Made by a program: the position numbers and the translations under genes. The notes beneath the pieces are model-generated. The model saw only the letters and a list, made by a program, of their open reading frames with translations. It did not search any database and had not been told where the DNA came from. DNA of 64,000 bases from NCBI GenBank assembly GCA_963556695.1, contig CAUWAG010000006.1, positions 4,340,001 to 4,404,000 on the forward strand, read 5' to 3'. This DNA is from Anthostomella pinea. Its lineage: Eukaryota; Ascomycota; Sordariomycetes; Xylariales; Xylariaceae. Positions within the stretch are counted from its first letter, which is position 1; every line of letters starts with the position of its first letter. This document shows, piece by piece, positions 21,452 through 33,391 of this stretch.

Positions 21452-24400
21452 TCAACGAACACCTCGAACACCAAAGAGGTAGGCCAGGTCGTCTGCACTA
21501 AGACGTCCAATGGACTGCGACGCTTTCTCACTCAGTGCCGCGTCAACCAGCTCTCGTTTTCTCTCCTGCAAGGCGACGATGCGATCTTCCACCGTCTCCT
21601 TAATAAGGATGCGATGGACCCTGACCGGCTTCGACTGGCCAATGCGGTGAGCGCGATCAATAGCCTGCATCTCGATGTAGGGGTTCCAAAAGGGGTCCAT
21701 GATGATGATACGCGACGCTGCCGTGAGGTTGAGACCAGCATTGCCGGCTTTCAACGAGATCAAGATGACCTTGACGTCAGAGTTTTCCATGAAGTCACGA
21801 GCAGCGTTATCTCGCGCCAAAGATGACATGCCGCCGTCGTAGCGACGATAGCCAAGGCCGAGCTCATACTTGATCGGGACCTCCAGCAGATCTAGGAGAA
21901 TGGTCCACTGCGAGAACACAATGGTCTTCTCGTCCGTCTTCTGGATCTCGGCGATCAAGTCGCGGCACTGGTTGACCTTGGCTGAAGGCAGCCATATCTT
22001 CTTTAGGTACCTCATGTAGCGGTCGTGTGCTTCCTTATTGCGACTGGCCTCTTTTCGCAGCTGCTTAAGCATGTGGGGCTTAACTTCCTCCTCCTTCTCC
22101 TTCTCCTTGCCCTTTCCCTTGCGTTGGGACTTGGACTTCTTCGCCTTTTTCCCGGACTTCATCTTGCTCGCTCGCTCCACGGCCTGGCTGATATCCTCCA
22201 GATCACTAATCTGGTCGTCATCCTCATCAGGCGTGGCTTTCTTGCCCGTGGACTTCCTTCGGGACTCGTCGCTATCGGAACCCTCGTCATCGTCCGCCAC
22301 GACAAACCCCCTAAGGTTACCGCGACGGTCAGCATCGTCTGCCTGCTCCGATTCAGATTCGGTTGCGTCAGAGTCGGTGTCGCTTGCAGTCTCGTCATCA
22401 TCGACTGGTGCCTCCTCTTCGACCGTCTCAGGCATATGTACCTTCTTGAATATGTCGTAGGTGATGATCTTTTGAGTGCTGACATCACCACGACATTCCG
22501 GACAATGCATGTTTCCACTCTCCTGGCCAGCTTGGAGGTTCTGTTGCGCAGCGCCCTCGGTAAGTCGGAGAAAGCATGCAGAACAAACGTCATGACCGCA
22601 GGGGAGCATGATGGAGGGGTTCTCGACGGCATCCATGCATATGGGGCACTCAAACCCGTCAACCTCCCGGATACGCCTGATCACCTCGGGAGTTAAGGTC
22701 TGGGCAAGAGCAATCATAGCATCCTCGGGAACTTCGTTGTTAGCGAATTCCAGATCGGTGATGTGAAGGTAGGGGTGGCAACAGGCTTGTCGTAGTCGAA
22801 GCAGGAGGACGAGAACATGTGCGTAGTGTTTTCCAACGGTGCCTTGCCGCAAGTACTTGTTGAACTGGACACGACTGTTCTTCTCCAGGTCTTGATAATA
22901 CTGCTGCTCGTCATCAGAAAAGACCACGTGGACTGCTTCCTCGATCTTGTCCGGAAGTTCGATGATGGGTTTCCCATCTAGCTGTGAAGTCTTACTACGC
23001 CGAAGCATGATAGCCTTGAGGAGCGCTTGGAGAGCCCGCATCGACTCATCTCTATTGCCATTGCTTCGCTCAGCGCTGAGGCACCCGAATGTCTACAGTT
23101 TCATTAGCCGCATGTCAGAAGGTCTACACCGCTTTACTTACTCGGCGGAACCTCTCCCGGTTGCAGTAAGGCTTGATCCTCAAGAATTGGATCAACGAAA
23201 ACAGCTCCGAGACATTGTTCATCATTGGAGTGCCGGAAAGACACCACCGATACTGCGCTTTGAGGTGGTTGGCTGCTTTCGCAGTCTTCGTGTTGGCATT
23301 CTTGATGCATTGGGCCTCATCCAGAATGACGCGGTAGAACATACTCGAGGGGCCAATCAACGGGCAGAGATGCGACAGATGAGCGTTGTCCACGTAACCG
23401 CCCTCCTTCGCCGTTGCGTCCCTTGTGTGCTTGTCCAGTTTTCCAAGCTCAGCACCAAGCGTCCCGTAGGTAGTGAGGACGACATCGTAGGTGCGGAGTT
23501 GGTCATAGTTTGTCTTCCTGCCGTGGTGTATATAGGTACTGAGAGAGTAGCGTGACTTGATCTTCTTCTGGATTTCGCGCTCCCACTGGCGGATCAGCGC
23601 CAGCGGCCCAACGATGAGGGTAGTCTGTAAGTAGCATTAGCTTAGAGCAGTCAAGCGGGAAAGAAGAGAGTACCTTGACAAAACGTTTGCCGGGAGCAGG
23701 AGGGCGCTGCGCCTTATTGGTGACCATGAGAGCAAGGCTTGAAATGGTCTTGCCGAGGCCCATGTCGTCGGCCAAAATGCCACCAAGCTTCTTCTCGTCG
23801 GCTTCCATTCTTTTCATCCAAGAAAGTGCCACTTGCTGGTGTCTGTAAAGGGGATACTTGAGCTCCTCTGGAGTCTGCTCTCGATCCTCCTCGGGAATTT
23901 CCATATCGGGACGGATATTGGCTAGGAGCTCTTTGATCTCCTCCTCATTCTTCCTCGGGTCCTCGATGAAGTCGTTTACAAAGCTCCGCACGTGATCGGG
24001 TAATGCGTTTCCCAAAGCGTCAATGCCGTTTTGGTAGTCATACCCACCAGTACGGCCGATAACGTTGCTAAGGCTATCCCCGGAACCTGGAACGCCCAGT
24101 CCATTCTGGTAGACGCCATATGGGTTTCCCCCGTTCTGGAACGGGTTGGCAGAACCATTTGATAACACCCCAGGTCGAGTACCCGGAAGACCGTCCCACG
24201 GGGATCCTACACCGAGCGTAGCAGCGGAACGGAATGCCGGGTTCGCCAAGGAAAGGGATTGAGATCCACTGGCGTAGGTGTTAGTTCCATCGTTGTGCAA
24301 TCCATTCTGCATGCCAATACTCTGACGGCTGAGAGCCGCTGAACGGGCACTTTCAGTCGCACTGTATCCGTTCAACGCTGGACCAGCAGGAGAAGAGGCA

Positions 24401-25661
24401 TGGGAGCCACCGTACGGCTGGTGGGAGCGCAGATTGCTACTATGTGATGCCTGATCGAATTCGGACTTTGGAACCATTGAGAAGTCATCATCAGAGTCGC
24501 TGTCGAAGGCTCCCGGCATCTTGGCGCGACTTCTGGCAGGCACAGATGTCCCGCTTGTCGCGGAGTGTCCTCCATTGGCGGCTGCGGGTGTATCTCGGAC
24601 GTGTGATGCTGAAGGAGATTCCGCCTTGACATGACTAGAAGTCCGGGAAGAGAAAGGTGAGCCGAAAGTGTGACGAGCTGAAGGGGATTCGGCCTTGACA
24701 TGACTGGGAATCCGAGATGAGAATGGTGAGGCGAGTGACTGGTCGTTGACGAATTCCGCCTTGACCTTTCGGTCAAGCCCACTAATAGCTTGGGTACCGG
24801 CATATGGTTGATGGTTCATACGATCAAAGGCTGTCGGCCCCGACGAGGGGAGCGTTGACGACGAGGACTCCGATCTGTTAATCTCATCGTGCAGGCGTCT
24901 AGCCACTGCAACATCCTCGGCCTCTCTTCGCCTTCTCTCGCCGATTGTCTCGTATCCCGCTCTCTGACCCTTCACAAACTCGTCCCTAGTAAGGTCAATG
25001 AATTGGATGTCATTAGATGGGCTATGCGAAGGCTTCGAGAAGCCGCTCATCAGGGGAGATGGAGTCGTCCGCCGAGACTTGGAAGGACCGGCAGACGCGG
25101 AGTCTTCATCGTTATCGTGGGCACCGAATGCTCGTTTTCTACTCGCGCCGAATGGGTCCGTCAGGCTACCAGGGTGCCCCCATGGATCACAGTCGGGGTC
25201 GAGCATGTCGGGGTTGATGGTCGCACCGAACTGAGGATAGGGTCCTGCCAAACGTAACAATCAGTACTGGAATCCCCGAGAAATGCGTTGCGTGGAGAGG
25301 CCGTGGAGATGGGACACACTGTGGTTGTTGAAGCCGGACATGGCTGTAAAAGGGTTGTGAGACAGACCTGGCAAGTAGTGGTTAGAGATCGTGGGTGCTC
25401 AAGCAGAGATGAGATATGATGTGGGAGGTCTGGAATACCTGGCGCAGGTGGTGCTCTGAGCTTTGCAAGCCTCTGTCTGATCTGTCGGATGTCACTCTCG
25501 ATCTCGGCCCTCTTGGCAGGAGTATCCTCTTCAGAGCCTATGAGTGACTCTAGTAGAATTCCCTGGACCGAGAGTTCATCTTCCAGTTCGTCTTGAGTCG
25601 CAGGGTCAGGCTGAGACGGTGAAGCCGCAGGAGGGGCGAGGGGATTGGCGGGTGGCGCCAT
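21452..25661 (-). CDS. SNF2-family ATPase with internal RING finger, Uls1-like
   Basis: Four exons, 25661-25439, 25244-23674, 23624-23142 and 23092-21452, with introns of 194, 49 and 50 nt, give 1305 residues. An N-terminal disordered half holds a SUMO-interacting motif (DIQFIDLTRDEF, ~residue 130) preceded by an NLS-like SRKR. The SNF2 N-lobe has Walker A DDMGLGKT (~570) and the DEAQ box VILDEAQCIKN (~702). A C3HC4 RING (CPICMDAV... CGHDVCSACF... CPECRG, ~910-960) sits between the lobes, followed by a Lys-rich acidic insert. The C-lobe has VFSQWT, LKAGNAGLNL and IDRAHRIGQ. This architecture is that of SUMO-targeted ubiquitin ligase/translocases (budding yeast Uls1, fission yeast Rrp1/Rrp2) that clear SUMOylated proteins from chromatin. 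Rad5/Rad16-type helicases share the RING position, but the SUMO motif and lack of a HIRAN domain favour Uls1. The assignment to this subgroup is inference. Confidence 0.85.
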
Positions 25662-26363
25662 GTTGGAATGCGGACAAACAGGGCGAGCAGAGATTAGTGG
25701 TAGTGGTTGCCGTGATACGTTGTGGCCGTCTTTGTCTGCAAGACGCCGTGTGCAGCATGGAATTTGCGGCCTCGACGACTACCGGGGCTGCAGCTAGGCG
25801 TCTCTAAATACGTGGCCAGCGTGCGGTGCAGGATAGCAGGCGGACAACCTCAGGCGCACACCGAAGCAGGCTGAGACCGACGATGCGACGCGACACGAGG
25901 CGGAGGTTTGGGGTTGGGCGCAGCGCAGTCGGTGGTCCACGGGTGCTTTCGGGAATCGGGAGGAGGTAGGAGACGGTTGAGTGACAGACAAAGCGAGGCA
26001 GCCAGGCAACCAGACAACCAGACAGTCCACAGTCGCACCCAAATGTTGCTGCAGGCTGCAGGTTCAGCAGCTTGAACAACAGATGGGCAGCTTGCACTTC
26101 TGATTGGGGGTGCGTCCTTCCTTTTCTTCGTGTATCGCGGCCGATGGGAAAGGCGCAGGGCGGAAGGCGGCAGGCGTGAGAAAGAAAAGGAAAAAAAGAA
26201 AAGGGAGGGAGGAGAAGGAAGTCTGGATGTGAGGGTGAAAGGAAGACCGCGGCGGAGAGAGGATTTAGACGCAGGCGACGGTTGCCCGGGTTCGCAGATG
26301 CAGTGCCAAAACCTTGATTGGAGCTTCTTCTGGCTGAGGTGGTTCGTACCCAGGAGAGCCAGG

Positions 26364-26395
26364 CAGGTGAACAGGTGAACAGGTGAACAGGTGAA
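26364..26395. repeat. Tandem 8-bp repeat (caggtgaa)
   Basis: Four copies of caggtgaa in a row, about 700 bp upstream of the SNF2 gene start. Confidence 0.85.
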
Positions 26396-26859
26396 GAGGC
26401 AAGCAGATCAACCCGAGGCAGGTACACCGTACACCTTACCTTTCCTTATCGTCAATGGGCAAACATTCTATCAATTAATCGGAATGTCGCGTCGAACGCG
26501 TGCCTGCGTCATTGCACCTGCACCTGCCGAGGGAGAAGAAAATGCCCCAGCAGTCCGCAGCTCTTTCCGTATGAGGTACTTTGCGTGTTGGGACGATACC
26601 TTTGGTGGGGCAGCGGTACGTACTCAGTACCTTACTTACCCTTGTACCCCGGCAATATTGAACATGGAGCCGCACCAATCGAAGCTTTGACCCCCGCCTA
26701 TTCCAGCATGGTCCGTGCGTTCCTGACCGCCAATGAGTGTAGCCTGGTAGGTAGCCCTTGCCTCGAACTGCCAGGATCGTTGAGGTGCAGATGGCAAATG
26801 CATGGCCAGATTCCAAAATAGTAATGCCCTCTTTCGTCCCAGACTGCAACAGGGCTTGG

Positions 26860-26891
26860 TTGGGGCTTGGGGCTTGGGGCTTGGGGCTTGG
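26860..26891. repeat. Tandem 7-bp repeat (ttggggc)
   Basis: Four to five copies in direct succession. G-runs at 7-nt spacing on the plus strand could form a G-quadruplex. Confidence 0.8.
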
Positions 26892-27870
26892 TATAATCTA
26901 TGCAGCCAATCGTGCAGCATGCAAGTTGCAACCGCATCGACCCGTAAAGCACGTGCAGCTTCAATGTGCTCCTAACTTATCCACCTACAACATCCTTATA
27001 CTCTCAATACCACTGGCATATTCCCGATCACGATTAATCCAGAAACGCACATCCAATGCACGAGCTGTAGAGACAGCTGGCGCCCTTCGTGTGCTGTATG
27101 ACAGTGTGTCCGACGACTCTGAGTTTCTTAAGGCTTCAGTTTCTGAGGAAGCTGAAACAACACCCTGATAGTCCATTCAGTCTCACGCGCGGCCCGAGGT
27201 CCTCGGTATAGGCATCCACGGCTGCTAGAAGATGTAGCGTCGCCGGACTTCCAGTCAACTTGCCCCAACTTCCGATTGCCTTGGTGGGAGATGGAGCTAG
27301 GGAGGTGAGAGCGTGTGCCACGAATATGCAACGTTATCTTGCGTCAAAGTAGCCGCGCGAGTGAAGCTTGGCTTGTAATTCCACTTGTCTTGACACATGT
27401 GCTGTAGTAAGGCGCAGGTGCTACTTGTATAATTGATACAAGGTATCCAAACGGAGAGGAGGTTGGTAGGAGAACGGCTATGCAACGAAACCACGGAGAG
27501 GATAGGTAATGCTACCCCGGCATAGATTCTTGACCGCAGCCGAGCCGAGCCAGTGCCACTCCTTATGCTCGGATACGTACAAATCGAAGCGGGGAGACTT
27601 AGTTATTTCTTGACCTTCTCTTGGGTCCGACTCCAAGCTCGGAAGCACGTGCAAAGATTGAGTTCACAAACGTGTACAGTACATAAGTATTCGACAAGTC
27701 TTTTTGCCAAGTGCTGGTTACATAGAAGCGGGAGTTTACAACACAAGACCGTACCTAGATGCATCAAATGCACAATGTATCCTACCTCAATCCAAGCAGA
27801 TAGCAAGGTTCCTCGCCTCATACACACATGCGTAATACTCAACAGTCACCCTTTCCCTCAGATCTCTTGG

Positions 27871-28518
27871 CTACGCCTTTCGTTGCCTCTTTACAGCCCA
27901 ACCCGTGCTCGGATCATCACTACTCTGCTCCATGAGTATTCTCTGGTTTTCCGGTAGGGTGTCTTCTGGCCAGATGTTGCCGCAGCTCTCTACAATACTG
28001 GTGAGGTCCGTCTTGACCGGCTCGCCCATCTGCCGAAAGGCCCAGCGCCTCACCGCCTCGTGGGTTGTGTTTACCACCACAAATCTTTGGCCTAGGTATT
28101 TCGTGATGGAGTGCCGCAGTTCGCGTCCCTGCAGTAGCTGGACACAACCCGGTTTGCTCTCGGTCTGGAGGCCGAGCTCTCGTAGGACGAGGTCGCCGCC
28201 TTGGTAGTCACCGACCGGGACGAGACCCGCGAGCCCGTGTTGCCAGTCGCCGTTATCCTTGTGTTCGTTCGTCATGACGTTGATAAGCGCGGCTCTCATG
28301 ACGAACATCTCGTCTCGGCGACGGCACTCGAAGGGGATGTACCCCAGTTTGCTAACCTCACTGGCAACCTTGACGTACTGCTCGCGCAGGTCGGGATCTA
28401 GAATGCCGAAGAAGAAGCCGACGACCTCATTGCATGCACCGAATGTGCTGTGTCGTAATCTGTACCACGACTGGAGGAAAGGAGCGGGGGTCCATTCGTC
28501 AGTAGCTTTCTGGGCTAT
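27871..28518 (-). pseudogene. TET/JBP-like 2-oxoglutarate/Fe(II) dioxygenase, 5'-truncated
   Basis: The minus frame is open for 215 codons from just after TAA (28519-28521) to the stop at 27871. The catalytic core is complete: HxD iron motif (TNEHKDNGDW), GDYQGGDLVLRELGL, the PG turn, a distal His (ELRHS), and the 2-oxoglutarate-binding Arg in GQRFVVVNTTHEAVR. This spacing and the GG-D-L pattern match the fungal TET/JBP-type family, whose members oxidise methylated bases or thymine and are often linked to transposons. Upstream, FLQSWYRLRHSTFGACNEVVGFFFGILDP is in the same frame but no start codon is found; the first ATG is 28308. An intron acceptor or a broken 5' end are both possible. Family identity is inferred from motifs alone. 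Confidence 0.6.
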
Positions 28519-28590
28519 TTACCGAGCGTAAATATCGACCGCTTGTAAGAGTGCAAATATGTACATGATAACCCTCCTGATACGTTCATT

Positions 28591-28815
28591 ATTATGTCGG
28601 ATGTAAGCACATTGTTTAAATTATTAGCAGAGGTATTACTACTACTTAAACTTTTTGATATAAGCCTTTATATAAGTTTCGATATAAGCTTCGCCACAGG
28701 CGTCGATACAAGCCTTGATATAAGCTTCGACATAAGCTTTTATATTATACCGATTAAAAAAGCTTTTGATGCCCAAGGAGAATCTACAAAAGCAGGGTAT
28801 CGCAGTATAACATGA
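28591..28815 (+). pseudogene. Mutated relic of the HNH-family gene
   Basis: This AT-rich stretch aligns with residues ~110-165 of the HNH pseudogene at 12704-13861. STLFKLLAEVLLLLKLF matches STLSKLSAKEPLLLEIF, and IKKAFDAQGESTKAG matches TKRAPDAQEESTEAG. At DNA level most differences are C-to-T or G-to-A, the expected pattern of RIP. The relic has an expanded run of a 15-bp unit (coding ASP-ILE-SER-PHE-like repeats, about 28658-28745) where the other copy has DTSLDT. It ends abruptly and the HNH motif is missing. Confidence 0.7.
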
Positions 28816-29032
28816 GGAGGTAGGTGTGTGAAAAATATGTGTGGGATGTAAGTCGTTTGTTTGGAAGCAAATACCCTGCCTGCATGACAAACACAGCAAC
28901 CATAGCAATTACCACGAGTGTTCTTTTCAGTTTCAATTGGACGAGCGCAATCTGAACCACAAGGCCATGGTAATGATTCAAAGGCACCCTAAGTTATAGC
29001 TTCACTTCTCGTCCAGCTTCTGATCGGGCTTC

Positions 29033-31255
29033 TCAACTACCTTCCCGCGCCGCAAACTCGGCTTTCATAGGCGTTCTCTCCTCGTCAAGCCTCTTGCCAA
29101 TGCCGCCCTCCTCCATACAGTTCCTATGAAGCCTAGTCGAAAGCCCCTTCAGACGCGTGGAACGCCAAATCCTCATGACCTTCGCCCTCACAACCGCCCA
29201 GTCCGCCAACTTGGTGCGCCAGAACGACACACCCGCCAACGCCAGCGCGCAAAGCACGACGCCGCCGATTGCTACATTCCATCCCAACCCCGTAGACGGA
29301 ACCTTCGATGCCAGCGCGGTGGCGACCTCCGTCGTGACCAGACTGCCCACGTCGGTGATGCTGTAGTTGGTGGCATGGATGTCTCCGGCGGCGACGTCGA
29401 AGACGCGCGTCGAGCCGATGATGTTGTGGTTGATGTCGAGCACGGCGGCGCGCGCATATCGCGCTTCGATGGGGCTTAGGGGTATGACAGTCTCGAAGCC
29501 GCTGCGTGGCAGCTTGGCGACGACGTTGGCGGCGCCGTTAAGGTCCAAGGTGGAGTTGCTGGCGAGCTGCGAGTGTCGTGATCAGTCTGACGCCCCTTTT
29601 CCAAGACAGACAAAGTCACAAGAGAAAGTGAGTGAAGAGTCGCTCTGTGAAAGAGAACCATCGTGGTGCGGCAAGTCACTTACCAAAGCCCAATACCTAA
29701 CCTCCGTAGCCCCATTCCAGCTCACATAAGCGATACTACTCCCATTCCCACCCTGCGTCTCAACAGCGATGTCCGGCGGCCAGTACGGCGTGGCATTCCA
29801 GTCCATCTTGAAAGCGCGGTAATTGTCCAGCCCGTCTCCACGTGTAGCCGCCGACCGCCACGGCGAGAACTGCACGCTGAGCACCGCCTCGCCGTCCTTC
29901 GTGTGCTCCGTGAAACTGGGATTGCGTCCCCAGCCCACAAACACGTTGCCCTCGTCGAGCACCTGCATGCTGCCCTGGCTCTGGCTTTGCAGACCCTGCG
30001 GGTGCAGGTACTCGCCGAGGATACGCACCGTCTTCGGCTCGGCCGCGTTGTCCAGTCGGAGGTGGAGTCCGCGCGAGCAGTTCTGCTTGCAGTTGTACCC
30101 GTTGTAATCCAGCACGTGATTGTCGAAAAGGGTGATCTCGCTCTCGTTGTCTTCGTAAAACCGCGCGTGGTGCTGCCACGCCATGCTCAGGGCCGGGTTA
30201 CTGGCCTCGAGCGTGCTGTTGTCGCCAAAGGGCGCCAGCTCGACGAAGTCATTCTTCGCGCCGCCGAGCGTCCAGATCACTTCGCCTGTCGTGCCGTTGA
30301 TGAGGTAGATGGCGTGCGTGTGGCGCGCGGAGAGGAGGTAGTTGCCTGCTCTGCTCTGTCATGGTTTCTTAGCGTACCGTTCATGTTCCAAGCCGGATAT
30401 TGTGAAGATCGAGTACCTTTTGGATGCTGTTCAGGTGGAAGTAATCCCATCGTCGGCTGATTTTCTCGTATGATCCTGCCATGTCGATGTGGTCAAAACT
30501 TCGCCATTGGAAGAGTACCCTGTTCGTCTCGAGCTCGATCTCTTGGAAGACGCTGTCTACGATTGCGGCCAGCTTCGCGCCTCCCCGTATATGGCTTAAG
30601 TCCCATGGTATGGTCTCGTGCGCCGTGACCATGACGCTTCCATTGCCAATGAATTGGCATTCGCTAAAGTAGAGCTGGAGTCAGTGAACATTTTGTCCGC
30701 ATCATCTCGGGGCTTCCACGTCTAGAAGTTGTGGCCACTCAAGACACCTCTAAGTAAGTCGAAGAAATCTCTGAATACGCACTGGATATCACCCTTGACG
30801 CTGAGATTCTGGGGCGCAATGCGGTAGACTTCTTTATAGTTCTCATCGTACGCAGGAGCGTAACCGTTTCCAAGCCCAACCTCCGTCATGGGTCCGCCAT
30901 AGAAGGTCAGATAGCTCTTGTTGAAGTCCTGCTGCACACGCACATCGAATATGGCCTCGAAGCTGCGGTTGATATAAACAACGCTGAGGTCCTCGGCGCT
31001 CAAGATCAGCAGCGCCGAATCCAGCGGTTTCTCAGGTTCGTGGTGGCCATCGTGTCGCAAGAAGATGTGCGATCCCGTCTTCGACATTGCCTCCTTGTTC
31101 CACGTGCTCGCTTGCAACATCGGCGCGTCCGTGTCGATCGACTTGAACTTCAGCCGCGGGAAGATGCCGTACTCGGCGCCGTTGTACGCTGTGTAGTCGG
31201 TCACCATCTCGTCGCACCAGGCAGTCCGGCCGAGGAGAGTCGGAAGCCAGAACAT
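29033..31255 (-). CDS. Arylsulfotransferase-like membrane protein
   Basis: Exons 31255-30783, 30663-30417, 30355-29684 and 29566-29033 with GT-AG introns of 119, 61 and 117 nt give 641 residues. The splices restore family patterns: GDIHECQFIGNGSVMVTAHETIP, SVFQEIELETNRVLFQWRSFDHI, FHLNSIQKSRAGNYLLSARHTHAIYLIN, then WTLGGAKNDF. These belong to the fungal arylsulfotransferase (ASST) beta-propeller family. His in RHTHAIY corresponds to the conserved histidine region. A C-terminal membrane helix (WNVAIGGVVLCALALAGVSFW) is followed by a basic tail. The N-terminus is uncertain: MFWLPTLLGRTAW is not a clear signal peptide, so an upstream exon may be missing. The substrate is unknown, and sulfotransferase activity in fungal members is unproven. 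Confidence 0.72.
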
Positions 31256-32266
31256 GGTCACAAAAACGCTGTTCAGACCTGGCGATGAGGGAGCGAGAAG
31301 GATGTGCTTGAGTGTCGGTTACTCCTCCAAGCTCAGTGAAGGAAACATGGCAGACGTCCAAAGAGGCCGACCCCCCTCTACACAACTCCCTCAAGATAAC
31401 CCGCCGCGTACTCCCCCGCCGGCCATGATAACGCGCATTCGATATTGTTCGACGCATGCATTTCGCACCCCATCCTCCACGCCATCAATGGTATGAGGTG
31501 CTGACGACGCCAGGGTCCCCGCAAGATCCACACCAGCCCTGCCGTTACTGCTGGTGTTGCGGGATGCGGGCGGGCAGAGCAGGGGCGGGCCGCGGGAGGG
31601 ATCTGCACACAATCGAACGCGACATTATTGAAGCAGAACTCCCCGCGTGTGCCAGGGGGTCCGATAGTGGTGAGCGAAGAAGTTGGAGATACGCGGGGTG
31701 AGCCCACAAGAGATAGAGAGCAGAAGCAGGATTGCTCGCCGACTGCTCGAACAAGCCCGATCGTGGTCGCTGCTTGGTACCCGGCAATGCCGCAATAGGC
31801 AAGGGTGAGATTCATGAACGCGCAAGCCTCCCCGGCTGTCGCGCCGTATCAGAGGTTGTAGCCGTCGAACCCTGCAGTTCTTCCTGAACCCTGAACGTGA
31901 CTGGCGAGTGACTCCATAAGTATATTCGAACACATGCTTCCCCATTCCCCATAGGCACTTTGAGATATCGCTGCTCCACGCACTCGTCAACGTCGCGACG
32001 ACGGCGCAGCTCAGCGAGGCAGCGAGGGCACATGTTGCCTTTGTTTCATGAGCCAGGTTAACAGTCGTCGAGGGTTCATAGATGTGAGTTGATAGCTAGA
32101 TCGGCAAACATCTAACTTGATAGAAGAGCCCGGTTGATTTTAGTCAGCTCTCGTTAGGCCGAGCTCTGCGGAAGCGACCAGGAAGGAAGTCTGCAGCTCA
32201 TTGTCGCGTGGTCATGGAGCATTCGGGCTGCACTCGGTTCATAATCGACAAGGCACCTCAACTTCT
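31256..32266. other. Intergenic, possible missing first exon
   Basis: It lies between the ASST-like gene (its 5' side) and the 3' end of the hydrolase, both on the minus strand. A minus-strand open frame starting MNLTLAYCGIAGYQAATTIG (31815) could in principle supply a hydrophobic N-terminus to the ASST gene, but I found no convincing splice pair. Confidence 0.3.
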
Positions 32267-33391
32267 TTAGTTCGGCCACTCTCCTTGCTCAAAGTTCTCG
32301 GGCTTGCCCTCCCTCTCCCTCACAGCCAACCCAGCCGCAACCTCCAAAGCCCACCCATAGCACCTGATCCACCAGCCGTCCCTACAAGGTCCAAGGTCAA
32401 TAGTGTGCCCAGTGCCCTCAACGCACGCACCCTCGACCCGCGGCGCATTCACAAAACCCTTGCAAAAAGCATCGATGTTCCTCCTGCTGCCTTGCCACGC
32501 CCAATCGTATTCCGGGAGTGCGCACAGCACAGGAATCTTGACGCCCGCCTGAGCCTTGGCCTTGTTCTGTGGCCACCATGTCGCCATAGCCATGCTCTCT
32601 TCCATCAGGACCGGTGTACTGCCGCTCGCGAGAAGCTCCCGCAGACTGGGGTCGGGCTCCATGCCCTTCGGTCCAAGCATGATGTCTGCTTTGTCCTCCT
32701 TCCTGATCGGCTGAGCGTGGATGCTCGGGTCGTGGCTGAGCGGGATATCATCCGGGTCACGAGTGGGTTCCTGGCCGAAGGTGCTATAGAATCGCTGCGT
32801 ATTGGCTTCTGCCCAGCCGGAATCGATCAGGCCTGCCCATTTGTACTCCCCCTTCTCTGGGGATGCCTGAGCAGAGTAGAGTGAAGCGGTCAGGATAGTC
32901 ATCGGTGTGCCTAGTGAATGGGATGTAGTGACGATGGAATTGCATCCGTTTGGGGCCGCGAACTCTTGCCACAGGGCTGGTAAGATGTATTCGTGCCACC
33001 AGCGAGCTTCTTCTTCGAAGAAACTGTTCTCTTCCTTGACTTCGAATGCAGGGTGTCCTGGGTCGTCAGACGAGCGGTCGAGCCGCCATCCGCTGCTGTG
33101 CATGACATGCGGGCGGTTGACGGCTAGAAATGGAATTCCCAGCCTTTCAGACCATGTCGAAGCCGTGAACTCTGGCGTCACGTCGTAAGTGTGGGCTGAG
33201 CATGTTCCGCCGTGGATGCCGACGAGCAGGGGCTTTGCTTCATATGAGATGGTTGGGTTCTGTGGGATGTGAGAGATGCCTGTCAATGTTCCGCCGTTGG
33301 CGAGTTTGAGCGAGAAAGGCGTGAAGCGGGAAGAATGATTCGTGACGATGCCCCGCTGATACTCTTCGGGGGTTGGGTGCTTTGCGGACAT
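32267..33391 (-). CDS. Alpha/beta hydrolase
   Basis: Intronless, 374 residues from ATG 33391. The fold is shown by the oxyanion strand LLVGIHGGTCSAHTYD, the nucleophile elbow VTTSHSLGTPMT (G/S-x-S-x-G type, here Ser-His-Ser-Leu-Gly), and a C-terminal catalytic-His motif VEGTGHTIDLGP. An acid residue probably lies in PEYDWAW. No signal peptide is seen, so it is likely cytosolic. This subgroup is often found near secondary-metabolite or detoxification genes in fungi, but no such cluster is seen here. The substrate is unknown. Confidence 0.8.
   Translation of the reverse strand: MSAKHPTPEEYQRGIVTNHSSRFTPFSLKLANGGTLTGISHIPQNPTISYEAKPLLVGIHGGTCSAHTYDVTPEFTASTWSERLGIPFLAVNRPHVMHSSGWRLDRSSDDPGHPAFEVKEENSFFEEEARWWHEYILPALWQEFAAPNGCNSIVTTSHSLGTPMTILTASLYSAQASPEKGEYKWAGLIDSGWAEANTQRFYSTFGQEPTRDPDDIPLSHDPSIHAQPIRKEDKADIMLGPKGMEPDPSLRELLASGSTPVLMEESMAMATWWPQNKAKAQAGVKIPVLCALPEYDWAWQGSRRNIDAFCKGFVNAPRVEGACVEGTGHTIDLGPCRDGWWIRCYGWALEVAAGLAVREREGKPENFEQGEWPN

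Larger units (their letters stand above)
25662..27870. other. Intergenic region with two short tandem repeats
   Basis: 2.2 kb upstream of the SNF2 gene. Open frames here look like chance. It contains an 8-bp repeat (caggtgaa, about 26364-26395, four copies) and a 7-bp repeat (ttggggc, about 26860-26891, four to five copies), plus Cys/Trp-free low-complexity purine stretches near 26180. No gene is supported. Confidence 0.45.

Noticed and set aside
22025..22696. Long plus-strand open frame inside the SNF2/RING gene
   Set aside because: It is the antisense shadow of the Lys/Glu/Asp-rich insert and RING region; low-complexity codons keep the opposite strand open.
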